In this document: positions 43,720 to 52,559 of the stretch, piece after piece
How the letters are laid out: every line of letters starts with the position of its first letter
How positions within the stretch are numbered: the first letter of the stretch is position 1
NCBI GenBank assembly: GCA_034659015.1
Contig: JAYEGL010000002.1
Coordinates: forward strand, 434,001 to 498,000
Length of the DNA stretch: 64,000 nucleotides
Source of the DNA: Maricaulis sp034659015
GTDB lineage: Bacteria; Pseudomonadota; Alphaproteobacteria; Caulobacterales; Maricaulaceae
Direction of reading: 5' to 3'
Program-made: the position numbers and the translations under genes
Notes under the pieces: generated by a model
Databases searched by the model: none
Told to the model about the DNA's origin: nothing
What the model saw: only the letters and a program-made list of their open reading frames with translations

Positions 43720-43784
43720 TATAACATTCGTGAAACGCGGATCGGTTGGCACGAAGAAACCGCGTAACGAGGGGAGTCAAATCC

Positions 43785-46481
43785 ATGAAAAAGCTGAACA
43801 AGGCGGCCGTTCTGGGCACGACCGCCATCCTTACCGGCCTGATCGGTGCGTCCGGCGCACTCGCACAGGTCGACGTCATCACCGTGACGGCGCAGAAGCG
43901 CGAGCAGACGCTGCAGGAGGCGCCGGTCTCGGTCGCGGCCGTAACAGGCGAGCAACTCGAGCAGTCGCAAATCCGCGACGCAGCCGACCTGCAGACGCTG
44001 GTCCCGTCGCTCCGCGTCGCCGAATTCGCGACCTCGACGAATACCGAATTCAGCCTGCGCGGCATCGGCACGTCGAGCTTCAACCCGGGGCTCGAGCCCT
44101 CCGTCGGCGTGTTCATCGACGGTGTCTACCGTCCGCGCTCCGGCTCGGCGATCAACGACCTGCTCTCCGTCGAGCGCGTCGAGGTGATCCGCGGTCCCCA
44201 GTCGACCCTGTTCGGCCGCAACACGCCGGCCGGCGTCGTCTCGGTCCACACGCTGCAGCCGGAATACGAGTTCGGCTATGTCGCGGAGCTGACCCACGGC
44301 AACTACAACACCAATATCGCCCGGGCCTCCGTCACCGGTCCGCTGAGCGATACGATGGCGTTCCGTGTGGACGGCTCCATGCATCAGAATGACGGCTATC
44401 TGGATGCCGTCGACGGCCGCGAGATCAACAACCGGTCGCGTCACACTTGGCGCGCCCAGCTGCTGTGGAATCCGGGCGACAACACGGAAGTCCGCATCAT
44501 CGGCGATTATGGCGGTGTCGACGAGAATTGCTGCGCGGCGCCCTTCGCCTATTACGATCCGATTGACCAGGGCGCGCTTGTCGGCCTGGGCGGCACGTCC
44601 GTGCCGGCCGATCCGGAAGGCGGCGAGCTGATCGCCATCGACGGCGATCTGAACACGCAGCTCGTCACACAGGGGCTTTCCGCCGAGATCAATCACGATT
44701 TCGAGGCCTTCACCCTGACCTCGATCACGGCGTTCCGGAACTATGACGAGGACCAGAATTTCGACGCGGACTTCTCCGATCTCGACCTGGTCAGCCGGCG
44801 CAGCATCCAGAACGAGTATGACAGCTTCACCCAGGAATTCCGCATCACCTCCACCGGTGACAATTTCATCGATTGGATGGGTGGAGCGTTCTACTACAAC
44901 AACCGGCTGAGCTACACGAATGCGACGCCGTACGGCAGCGATGCGCGGGCCTTCTTCGATGCAGCCTCCGCCGCCGATCCGACGGCCCAGCAGCTGATCT
45001 CGGCTTTCGGTCTGCCGCCGGGCTCCGGCGGCGTCGATCTGCTGGAATTCTTCCTGAACATGAACCAGGCAGCCGGCGTGGGGAATTTTGTCCCGCTGCC
45101 GTCCGGCAATGCCGCCCTGCCGACGACCCCGGCGGAAGGCTTCATTTCCACGTCGCACGGTCTGGTCAGCGAAGACTACCGGTATGATACCGAGGCCTGG
45201 TCGGTGTTCGGCCAGCTCGACTTCAACATCACGGACCGTTTCACGGTCACGCTGGGCGGCCGCTATTCCGACGAGAGCAAGGAAATGGTCGCCACGATCG
45301 ACCAGCCGGATCCGATGTCCACCTTCTCCTTCGTGGATCTGGCGCGCGATCTGCGCCTGGTGACGCCGACGACCTGCGATCCGACGCTCTTCCCGATTAT
45401 CGGCGGCGATGCCTGTGCCTATCTGGTGCCGGCGCTGCTGGCCCAGGCGGGCGCTCCGGTCGATCCGACCCAGCCGCTGAGCGACGCCCAGGCGCGTATG
45501 GGTGCGGTCAACCCGCTGCTGGCTTTCCAGGCCTTCCAGAACTGGCCGCCGGTCAGCGGGTCGGATTTCCCGACCTCGCGCACCGACACGAATTTCTCGG
45601 GCAATATCATCCTGTCCTATGACGTGTCGGACACGCTGAACGTCTACGGCAGCTATGCGACCGGCTTCAAACCGGGCGGGTTCAACGTCTCGACCAATGC
45701 CGCCTTCACCGGCGTGTTCGAGTTCGAGGAAGAGACCGCCCAGTCCTTCGAAATCGGTGCCAAGGGCTCTCTGGGCAATGGCCGTTTCCTGTACGCGATC
45801 GCCTACTTCAATCAGGAGATCGAGGACTTCCAGACGAACAATTTCGTCGGAAACGGTTTCGCGCTTGAGAATGCCGGTTCCATCGAGGTGTCGGGTATCG
45901 AGTTCGAGGGCCAGTGGTCCCCGGTCGACAACCTGCTCTTCACCGGCGGCTTCACTTATCTCATCGACAACAAGTACGGCGATTACGAGTTCGCGCCGTG
46001 CCCCGACAGCTTCAACGGTGTCGGTGTCTGGGATGCGGGCGATCCGATGTTCGCCCTGTGCGAGCCGGGCAATGAGCGCACGAACAATGCCGGCGTGACG
46101 GCGTCCTTCAACAATCTCACCGGTGTCGATCGCGGCAATTCCGAACTGGTCGGCTCGCTCACCGCGACCCTGACCACGCCGCTGGACAATGGCTGGGAGA
46201 TCGACTGGCGCGGCGAGGCGACCTATGTCTCGGAATTCCTGCACACCACGACGCAGGATCCGCGGCCCTTCGCCCGTCAGGATGCCTTCACCCTGTACAA
46301 TGCCTCCGTCACCGTCGGTTCGGATACCGGCAGCTGGGCGCTGCAGTTCTGGGGCCGCAACCTGTTCGACGAGGACTACACCAAGGGCGGTTTCCCGTCG
46401 GTGGGCTATCTGGGCACCAGCTACAACGTCTATCCGGGTGACCCGCAGACCTATGGCGTGACGCTGCGTATCCGCGGCTAG
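43785..46481 (+). CDS. TonB-dependent outer-membrane receptor
   Basis: 898 aa. Signal peptide (about 1-27, ending GALAQ), then the TonB box region VDVITVTAQKREQTLQEAP. The plug domain has LRGIGTSSFNPGLEPSVGVFIDGVY and SVERVEVIRGPQSTLFGRNTPAG, and the beta-barrel ends with GVTLRIRG. This IROMP/plug pattern is typical of hyphomonad and sphingomonad receptors for organic substrates rather than siderophores, but the ligand is not known. AGGGGAG lies before the ATG. It is divergent from the serine hydrolase operon, and the operator copies 2 and 3 lie in between. Confidence 0.93.
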   Translation: MKKLNKAAVLGTTAILTGLIGASGALAQVDVITVTAQKREQTLQEAPVSVAAVTGEQLEQSQIRDAADLQTLVPSLRVAEFATSTNTEFSLRGIGTSSFNPGLEPSVGVFIDGVYRPRSGSAINDLLSVERVEVIRGPQSTLFGRNTPAGVVSVHTLQPEYEFGYVAELTHGNYNTNIARASVTGPLSDTMAFRVDGSMHQNDGYLDAVDGREINNRSRHTWRAQLLWNPGDNTEVRIIGDYGGVDENCCAAPFAYYDPIDQGALVGLGGTSVPADPEGGELIAIDGDLNTQLVTQGLSAEINHDFEAFTLTSITAFRNYDEDQNFDADFSDLDLVSRRSIQNEYDSFTQEFRITSTGDNFIDWMGGAFYYNNRLSYTNATPYGSDARAFFDAASAADPTAQQLISAFGLPPGSGGVDLLEFFLNMNQAAGVGNFVPLPSGNAALPTTPAEGFISTSHGLVSEDYRYDTEAWSVFGQLDFNITDRFTVTLGGRYSDESKEMVATIDQPDPMSTFSFVDLARDLRLVTPTTCDPTLFPIIGGDACAYLVPALLAQAGAPVDPTQPLSDAQARMGAVNPLLAFQAFQNWPPVSGSDFPTSRTDTNFSGNIILSYDVSDTLNVYGSYATGFKPGGFNVSTNAAFTGVFEFEEETAQSFEIGAKGSLGNGRFLYAIAYFNQEIEDFQTNNFVGNGFALENAGSIEVSGIEFEGQWSPVDNLLFTGGFTYLIDNKYGDYEFAPCPDSFNGVGVWDAGDPMFALCEPGNERTNNAGVTASFNNLTGVDRGNSELVGSLTATLTTPLDNGWEIDWRGEATYVSEFLHTTTQDPRPFARQDAFTLYNASVTVGSDTGSWALQFWGRNLFDEDYTKGGFPSVGYLGTSYNVYPGDPQTYGVTLRIRG

Positions 46482-46525
46482 CGCTGGCGAGCAGGGAGGC
46501 GTCGCCCCGAGGGTGGCGTCTCCAG

Positions 46526-46538
46526 TGAACACTGTTCA
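46526..46538. promoter_or_regulatory. Operator copy 4: TGAAC-ACT-GTTCA
   Basis: Perfect arms, 45 bases after the TonB receptor stop and 67 bases before the next gene. Its placement suggests an independent promoter for the small membrane protein and sterol-desaturase genes. Confidence 0.7.
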
Positions 46539-46605
46539 AAAATTACTTTGACGACGGGCGGAGGCTGGGTAGCCTCTGCCCGTTATCGTTTCTGCGGAGA
46601 GCGTG

Positions 46606-47022
46606 ATGCTGCTCATCGTGCTGATCGGATCCATTGCAGGCATTTCGGCCATGGTTCTGGTGAATGTCTGGCTCGGCCTGTCCGAGCCGGCGCGCCTGCG
46701 CGACCTCGACGATGCCGTTGCCCGGCTCGATACCGACAGCGTCGGCTATGAGGCGGGCGAGGGCGGTCAGATCACGCCGGACGGGCTGAGCGCCCTCGTG
46801 CCGGCGCGTGACGGGGTGCATGTCGGCCTCCTGGTGGCGCGCGGTAGCGATTTCGTCATCCGCTATCTCGGTCCGGGCAGCGTCAGGTTGGCCGAGGCCG
46901 ATGAAGATGGCGCGCTGATGCTGCGCCTGAACGATTTCGCCTTTGCGCCGGCCCGTCTGAACTTCGGCTCGGCCGACACGGCGCGCGACTGGGCCGACCG
47001 GCTCAACGGTTTGAGGGGGTAA
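46606..47022 (+). CDS. Membrane-anchored hypothetical protein preceding sterol desaturase
   Basis: 138 aa from the ATG at 46606, which has GGAGA six bases upstream (a GTG at 46603 is an alternative). One N-terminal membrane segment (MLLIVLIGSIAGISAMVLVN) is followed by about 115 residues of soluble sequence (LDDAVARLDTDSVGYEAG ... WADRLNGLRG). I recognise no family. Its stop is 3 bases before the sterol-desaturase gene, suggesting a partner or accessory role. Confidence 0.7.
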   Translation: MLLIVLIGSIAGISAMVLVNVWLGLSEPARLRDLDDAVARLDTDSVGYEAGEGGQITPDGLSALVPARDGVHVGLLVARGSDFVIRYLGPGSVRLAEADEDGALMLRLNDFAFAPARLNFGSADTARDWADRLNGLRG

Positions 47023-47025
47023 GTC

Positions 47026-47958
47026 ATGGATGTGCCTGCCTTCGTGCAAAACTTCGATCCGATCTGGATCGCCATCCCGCTGTTCACCATCGCCGTGTTC
47101 GCCGAAATGATTTTCGCGCGGGCCACCGGCGCGGCACGTTTCGAGGCGCGCGACAGCGCGGCGAGCCTGATGATGGGGCTGGGCAACACGATATCGGGCG
47201 TGCTGTTCGGTACCGTGCTGGCGATCTGGTCGATGTTCGTCTACGAGCACCGCGTCTTCGATATCGGCTTTGCCTGGTGGGCCTGGATCATCGCCTTCGT
47301 GCTGGACGATTTCGTCTATTACTGGTCGCACCGTTTCGCCCACACCGTGCGCTGGTTCTGGGCCGATCACATCGTCCACCACTCCTCCCAGCACTACAAT
47401 CTCACCACGGCACTGCGTCAGCCCTGGCTCAACCCGTTCACGCTGAAATTCCTCTGGCTCGGCTCGGCGCTGATCCTCCTGGGCTTCCACCCGGCGATGA
47501 TCGCCTTCGTCGGCTCGCTCAACCTGATCTACCAGTTCTGGATCCATACCGAGGCGATCGACAGGATGCCGCGCTGGTTCGAGACGGTGATGAACACACC
47601 GTCCCACCACCGCGTCCATCACGCCACCAACCCCCTCTATCTCGACCGGAATTATGCCGGCGTCTTCATCGTCTGGGACAAGATGTTCGGAACCTTCCAG
47701 CCCGAGCTGGACGAGGAGAAATGCCGCTACGGGATCGTCAAGAATCTCGGCACCTACAATCCGATCAAGATCTGCCTGCACGAATGGTGGGGCATTATCG
47801 ACGACATGCGGCATGCGCGCTCCGTGCGCGAGGCCGCGCTCTACCTGCTCGCCCCGCCGGGCTGGTCGCCGAACGGCTCGCGCACCACCTCGAAGCAGCT
47901 GCTGGAGAAGTGGAAGGCACGGCAGCAGGCCGAAGACGTGCCCGAAGCGGCGGAGTAG
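47026..47958 (+). CDS. Sterol desaturase / fatty acid hydroxylase superfamily protein
   Basis: 310 aa. Integral membrane diiron enzyme with the histidine-rich motifs HRFAH, HIVHHSSQHYN and HRVHH, plus flanking membrane helices. Superfamily members hydroxylate or desaturate sterols, fatty acids or carotenoids. The short NPLYLDRNYAGVFIVWDKMFGTF segment after the third box is shared by many bacterial members. Here it could oxygenate the imported hydrophobic substrate. Operon with the 46606 gene and operator copy 4. Alternative role: modification of membrane lipids. Confidence 0.92.
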   Translation: MDVPAFVQNFDPIWIAIPLFTIAVFAEMIFARATGAARFEARDSAASLMMGLGNTISGVLFGTVLAIWSMFVYEHRVFDIGFAWWAWIIAFVLDDFVYYWSHRFAHTVRWFWADHIVHHSSQHYNLTTALRQPWLNPFTLKFLWLGSALILLGFHPAMIAFVGSLNLIYQFWIHTEAIDRMPRWFETVMNTPSHHRVHHATNPLYLDRNYAGVFIVWDKMFGTFQPELDEEKCRYGIVKNLGTYNPIKICLHEWWGIIDDMRHARSVREAALYLLAPPGWSPNGSRTTSKQLLEKWKARQQAEDVPEAAE

Positions 47959-48391
47959 AGGTTTTTCTAGCACCGTCATCCCAGCGAAAGCTGGGGCCCA
48001 GATCGCGAAGCGCGATGGTGGCGGGTATCTGCACTACTGTCCCAGCCCACCGTCATCCCCCGGACAAACCGGGGGATGACGCGGTGTTTGGAAGGGGTTG
48101 GGAAGACGTTATGAGCCCGCGGAGCGTTTCTCGGTGTCTCGAATTCCAAACGCTTTTCCCGGAAGCGCGCGAGCGCTATCCGGGACCAACGAAGCGACGC
48201 GCGAGCGCGGCCCCGGAACCGTCGATCCCGGATCTGCAGCCTGCTTTCGCAGGCTTCCGTCCGGGAGAAATGGGGACGGCGAAAAAAAAGGGCGGGGCTG
48301 AAAACCCCTCCAACTGCAAACACCTTGCTCCCTTTTGGCCGCAAGACGCGTTAAGTGTGAAACCGATTCCGCGGAGGGAGGTGCGCCGCGC
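47959..48391. repeat. 430-base gap filled with palindromic elements
   Basis: No gene is visible. It holds CCCAGC-GAAA-GCTGGG (47980-47995), ATCGCG-AAG-CGCGAT (48002-48016) and a very stable GTCATCCCCCGG-ACAAA-CCGGGGGATGAC (48052-48080). Further along, CCCGGA...GCCTGC-TTTC-GCAGGC...TCCGGG lies at 48227-48265. A run of A's and a GC stem (AAAAAAAAGGGCGGGG) occur near 48283. GTCATCCC...GGGATGAC is a common alphaproteobacterial intergenic repeat type. These could also act as terminators or mRNA ends. Confidence 0.7.
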
Positions 48392-50164
48392 ATGAGCTAC
48401 GACCAGATCTTCCTGTTCGCGCTGCTTGCCGTCGTGTTCGGCCTGCTGATCTGGGGGCGTGTGCGCTACGATCTGGTGGCCTTTGCCGCGCTGGTCGTGG
48501 CCGTGATCGGCGGCGTCGTGCCGGCCGGGCGGGCCTTCGAGGGGTTCGGGCACGAGGCCGTGGTGATCATCGCCCTGGTGCTGATCGTCTCGCGCGCCAT
48601 GACGAATGCCGGCGCCGTCGAACTGGTCGCGCGTTTCGTGCTTTCCACCACGCGGGCCCTGCCCACCCATATCGGCGTGATCTCCGTCATCGGAGCGGCG
48701 CTGTCAGCGGTCATCAACAATGTCGCTGCCCTGGTCATGCTGATGTCGCTGGACATGGAGGCGGCGCGCAAGGCCAAGCGCTCGGTGACACGCACGCTGA
48801 TGCCGCTCTCCTTCGCGACCATTCTGGGTGGCATGATCACCATGATCGGCACGCCGCCCAATATCGTCGTCGCCCAGTTCCGCGGCCGGGCGCTGGGCGA
48901 ACCCTTCTCCATGTTCGACTTCTCGCCGGTCGGGTTGATCTGCGCCGTGATCGGTATCGCCTTCGTCACCCTGATCGGCTGGCGCCTCATTCCCAAGGGC
49001 GAAAAGCGCGATGTCGCGGGCGAGGGGGCCGGCAGCGGCATTTTCGTCGCCGAGGCCGGAGTGAAGGCGGACTCCAAATCCCTCGGCCAGACGCCGGCCG
49101 ATCTCTATCCGCTGGCCGACACGCATGACGTCACCATTCTCGGCCTGGTCCGGCGCGGCAAGCGGCTGCGCGGCTTTGCCGCCGCCGAGGAGATCCGCAA
49201 GAGCGATCATCTGGTGCTGGAGGGCGATCCGGCCTCCATCGAGGCCTTCATCGGGGCCGCCGAACTCAATCCGCCGGGCGCCGACGCCCATGAGGGGCTG
49301 ACAGGCCAGTCGATGACGCTCATCGAGGCCATCGTGCCCCATAATGCGCGCATGGTCGGCCGCACCGCGCTGGATCTGCGCCTGCTCTACCGTCGCGGCG
49401 TGACCCTGCTCGGCATTTCGCGCCAGGGCCAGCGCTTCCGCCAGCGCGTGCGCAAACTGCCGATCCGGGCGGGCGATCTGGTGCTGCTCCTGGGGCCGGA
49501 AAACCGGGTCAACGACGCGGCGGAATGGCTCGGTGTCCTCCCCCTGGCCGAGCGCCGGCACAGCGTGATCCAGCGCTCCAAGGCGCTGTTCACGATCGGT
49601 ATCTTTGCCGCGGCCGTCGGCGCTGCGGTGGCCGGTCTTGTGCCGCTGGTCGTGGCTCTGGCGGCGGTGGTCGTCATCTATGCCCTGTTCAACGTGATCG
49701 GGCCTTCGGAAGTCTACGAGGCCGTGGAATGGCCGGTCATCATCCTGCTGGGCTCGCTCATACCGCTCGGTCTGGCGCTGGAGGAAACGGGCGGCACGCA
49801 ATTGATCGCCGAGGGGATTCTCTCGCTCACCGGCACGCTGCCAGTCTGGGCGATCCTGGCCCTGCTGATGATGGTGACCATGACGCTGTCGGACTTTCTG
49901 AACAATGTCGCCACCGCGCTGATCGCCGCGCCGGTCGGGCTGGATATCGCGCGGGCGCTGGACGTCAATCCGGACGCTTTCCTGATGGGGGTAGCCGTGG
50001 CCGCGTCCTGTGCCTTCCTCACGCCGATCGGGCACAAGAACAACACGATCATCATGGGGCCGGGCGGCTACAAGTTCGGGGACTGCTGGCGCATGGGGCT
50101 ACCGCTGGAGATCCTGATCATTGCCGTGGGCGTTCCGGCTGTGCTGACCTTCTGGCCGCTTTGA
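48392..50164 (+). CDS. SLC13-type (DASS) permease with RCK_C domains
   Basis: 590 aa. Membrane helices in two blocks flank a soluble middle with two TrkA-C (RCK_C) domains (about 200-390; GVKADSKSLGQTPADLYPLADTHDVTILGLVRRG and MVGRTALDLRLLYRRGVTLLGISRQG). The transport signatures are NNVAALVMLMSL, MITMIGTPPNIVV and the second repeat SDFLNNVATALIAAP...TPIGHKNN. Members carry sulphate, phosphate or dicarboxylates with Na+. The ATG at 48392 follows GGAGGGAGG. Substrate is not evident. Confidence 0.9.
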   Translation: MSYDQIFLFALLAVVFGLLIWGRVRYDLVAFAALVVAVIGGVVPAGRAFEGFGHEAVVIIALVLIVSRAMTNAGAVELVARFVLSTTRALPTHIGVISVIGAALSAVINNVAALVMLMSLDMEAARKAKRSVTRTLMPLSFATILGGMITMIGTPPNIVVAQFRGRALGEPFSMFDFSPVGLICAVIGIAFVTLIGWRLIPKGEKRDVAGEGAGSGIFVAEAGVKADSKSLGQTPADLYPLADTHDVTILGLVRRGKRLRGFAAAEEIRKSDHLVLEGDPASIEAFIGAAELNPPGADAHEGLTGQSMTLIEAIVPHNARMVGRTALDLRLLYRRGVTLLGISRQGQRFRQRVRKLPIRAGDLVLLLGPENRVNDAAEWLGVLPLAERRHSVIQRSKALFTIGIFAAAVGAAVAGLVPLVVALAAVVVIYALFNVIGPSEVYEAVEWPVIILLGSLIPLGLALEETGGTQLIAEGILSLTGTLPVWAILALLMMVTMTLSDFLNNVATALIAAPVGLDIARALDVNPDAFLMGVAVAASCAFLTPIGHKNNTIIMGPGGYKFGDCWRMGLPLEILIIAVGVPAVLTFWPL

Positions 50165-50221
50165 GCGGGAGCATGGCAGGAACCGGTTTGTTTCGCCCCT
50201 TGTCCGGCGCATGATGGCCGC

Positions 50222-51499
50222 ATGGAAGTGTTCGATACCGTCCAGCGCCTGACCGCCGCCCTGGCCATCGGCATCCTCGTGGGTGTCGTGCGCGGCTGGC
50301 AGGAACAGGAACACCGCGATGACGGGATCCGGCGGGCCGGCATCCGTACCTTCGGGCTGGCGGGCTTTCTCGGCGGCCTGGCGGGATATCTGCAGACCCT
50401 GTCCGGTCCCGCCCTGCCGGTCGCGCTTCTCCTCCTGTTCGGCGCGGCGGTGATCGTCGTGCGGCTGCGCGAGGTCGCCCGGGTCGAGGATTTCAGCCTG
50501 GCCGGGGTGATTGCCGCCTTTGCCGTGTTCGGCCTGGGCGTGGTGGCGGTATCCGGGGCGATGGAAATCGCCGGGGCCGGGGCCGTTGCGGTCGCCGTCG
50601 TCCTCGCCACCCGGCGCAGCGCCCATGCCTTCCTGGAACGGCTGACCTGGCTGGAGCTGCGCGCCGCGCTCGTCCTGCTGGTGATGACGTTGATTGCGCT
50701 GCCGCTCCTGCCCAACCGGACGGTGGATCCCTGGGGCGCGCTCAACCCGTTCGAGCTCTGGCTCCTGACCGTCATGATCGCGCTGATTTCGTGCACGGGC
50801 TATGCCGCGATACGGATCGCGGGCCCCAAGCGCGGTATCGTCTTCGCCGGCGCGGCGGGCGGTTTGGCCTCGTCGACGGCGACCACGCTCTCCTTCGCCC
50901 GTTTCGCGGCCGACGCGCCGCAGAATGCCCGGCGCCTGGCGGCCGGCGCGATCATCGCGGGCGCCCTGTCGGCCGGCCGCGTCGTGGTGATTGCCGGCGC
51001 ACTCGCCCCGGCGCTGATCCGGCCCCTGGCGATGTCGCTTCTGCCGGTCGTGCTGGTCTTTGCGGCCACGGCCTTTCTCCTGATGCGCGGCCGCGGCCGC
51101 GGGCGGAAGGCGGAGGACGCACCGCCGGGGCTGGAGCTGGACAATCCGCTCGACCTGGCCGCCGTCCTGCGCTTCGGCGCACTGCTCGGCGCGGTCACCC
51201 TTGTGTCGCGCCTGCTGCTCGACTGGCTGGGCTCGGGCACGCTCTACCTGGTTGCGGCGGTGTCCGGCCTGGTCGATGTCGATGCCATCACCCTGTCCAC
51301 GGCCCGGCTCGCCGGCGGGGATGTCGCGCTGGCCACGGCGACGGGGGCGATCCTGGTGGCGACCGCGGTCAACCTGCTGACCAAGGCCGGGCTTGCGCTG
51401 ATCGCCGGCGGGCGGGCCTACGGTGTGCCCCTTGCGGCCGCGACAGCGCTGGGCATTGCCGGCGGGGCGCTGGGCCTGGCGGTCGAACGGTTGCTCTAG
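50222..51499 (+). CDS. MgtC/SapB-like membrane protein with DUF4010
   Basis: 425 aa, about 11 membrane segments. The N-terminal MgtC-like motif is RLTAALAIGILVGVVRGWQEQE and RRAGIRTFGLAGFLGGLAG; the C-terminal half is DUF4010 (GLASSTATTLSFARFAAD, VAAVSGLVDVDAITLSTARL). Function of this family is unknown; MgtC relatives relate to Mg2+ homeostasis or ATP synthase control. The ATG at 50222 is not preceded by a strong ribosome-binding site. It is followed 105 bases later by the LOG gene. Confidence 0.85.
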   Translation: MEVFDTVQRLTAALAIGILVGVVRGWQEQEHRDDGIRRAGIRTFGLAGFLGGLAGYLQTLSGPALPVALLLLFGAAVIVVRLREVARVEDFSLAGVIAAFAVFGLGVVAVSGAMEIAGAGAVAVAVVLATRRSAHAFLERLTWLELRAALVLLVMTLIALPLLPNRTVDPWGALNPFELWLLTVMIALISCTGYAAIRIAGPKRGIVFAGAAGGLASSTATTLSFARFAADAPQNARRLAAGAIIAGALSAGRVVVIAGALAPALIRPLAMSLLPVVLVFAATAFLLMRGRGRGRKAEDAPPGLELDNPLDLAAVLRFGALLGAVTLVSRLLLDWLGSGTLYLVAAVSGLVDVDAITLSTARLAGGDVALATATGAILVATAVNLLTKAGLALIAGGRAYGVPLAAATALGIAGGALGLAVERLL

Positions 51500-51603
51500 A
51501 TCGGCAGGCGCGACCGGCCGGCGGCCGATTGCATCCCTTGCAGGGCGGGCGCATGATGTGCCGCCGCCTTTGTTTTCAAGCCTTTGTTTTCAAGGACGCG
51601 CAG

Positions 51604-52428
51604 ATGTCATCGCAAAAACCCCAGCAATTCCCCGCCAAGGCCTATCGCGACGAGGCCTTCATCAGCTCGCCGGACGCCCGGCCGGTGCGGATCCTCTCGG
51701 AATATCTGGAGCCCAAGGCCCGCTTTACCGCGCAGAACGTTCAGGACACGATCCTCTTTTTCGGCTCGGCCCGCATCGTCTCGCGCGAGGAGGCGGAAGC
51801 CGAGCTCGATGCCTTGCGCAAGGCCGGGGATGACGAGGCGCCGGCGCAGCACCGGCTGAAACTCGCCGAGTATTACGAGGCCACGCGGGAGCTGGCGTCG
51901 CGGCTGACCAAATGGTCCAAGAGCCTGCGCGACAAGTCCGGCCGGCGTTTCGTGGTGTGCACCGGGGGCGGGCCGGGCATCATGGAGGCGGCCAATCGCG
52001 GCGCCTCCGAAGCCCATGGCGACAATGTCGGCCTGGGCATCTCGCTGCCCTTCGAACAGGGCAATAATCCCTGGGTCACCCATTCGCTGAGTTTCGAGTT
52101 CCACTATTTCTTCACGCGGAAATTCTGGTTCCTCTACCTCGCCAAGGCGCTGGTCCTGATGCCCGGCGGGTTCGGCACGATGGACGAGCTGTTCGAGACG
52201 CTCACCCTGCTGCAGACGCGCAAGATCAAGAAGCGGCTGCCGGTCGTCCTGTTTGGGACCGAATACTGGGACAAGGTGATGAATCTGGAGACGATGGTAG
52301 AGTTCGGCACGATCGACGCGGCCGATCTCGACCTGATCTACCGCACGGATTCGGTGGATGACGCCTTCGCCTACATCACGCGGGAACTGGCCGAGCATGC
52401 GCTGCCTCATCCGGGCGGCCGTCTCTAG
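51604..52428 (+). CDS. LOG-family protein (nucleotide 5'-monophosphate phosphoribohydrolase type)
   Basis: 274 aa. The LOG motifs GGGPGIMEAANRGASEA and PGGFGTMDELFETLTLLQ carry the substrate-binding and catalytic residues (E in PGGFGTMDE). The protein is longer than the cytokinin-type LOGs, with an N-terminal extension of about 70 residues (AYRDEAFISSPDARPVRILSE). It may cleave AMP or cytokinin-type nucleotides to base and ribose 5-phosphate; many bacterial members act on purine nucleotides. Confidence 0.92.
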   Translation: MSSQKPQQFPAKAYRDEAFISSPDARPVRILSEYLEPKARFTAQNVQDTILFFGSARIVSREEAEAELDALRKAGDDEAPAQHRLKLAEYYEATRELASRLTKWSKSLRDKSGRRFVVCTGGGPGIMEAANRGASEAHGDNVGLGISLPFEQGNNPWVTHSLSFEFHYFFTRKFWFLYLAKALVLMPGGFGTMDELFETLTLLQTRKIKKRLPVVLFGTEYWDKVMNLETMVEFGTIDAADLDLIYRTDSVDDAFAYITRELAEHALPHPGGRL

Positions 52429-52505
52429 CGCGTCGTACTCCGTCCGCCATCACGATTTTCGATTCCCTCTTGCCAACGGGGCGAAATTGAATCACGTTGG
52501 TCATG

Positions 52506-52518
52506 TGAACAATGTTCA
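52506..52518. promoter_or_regulatory. Operator copy 5: TGAAC-AAT-GTTCA
   Basis: Best copy: the palindrome extends to GTGAAC-AAT-GTTCAC (15 bp perfect). It lies 41 bases before the ferritin-like gene and may sit between a -35 (TTGGTC, 52497-52502) and a -10 (GATAAT, 52524-52529), although the spacing is not ideal. Confidence 0.75.
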
Positions 52519-52559
52519 CTAAAGATAATGATTGGTCGCACCTGGGGAGGTCACGCACC

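Noticed and set aside
43653..46532. 959-codon open frame on the minus strand opposite the TonB receptor
   Set aside because: It is rich in His, Arg and Gly without motifs, lies entirely opposite a clear TonB receptor, and arises from GC-rich codon use.
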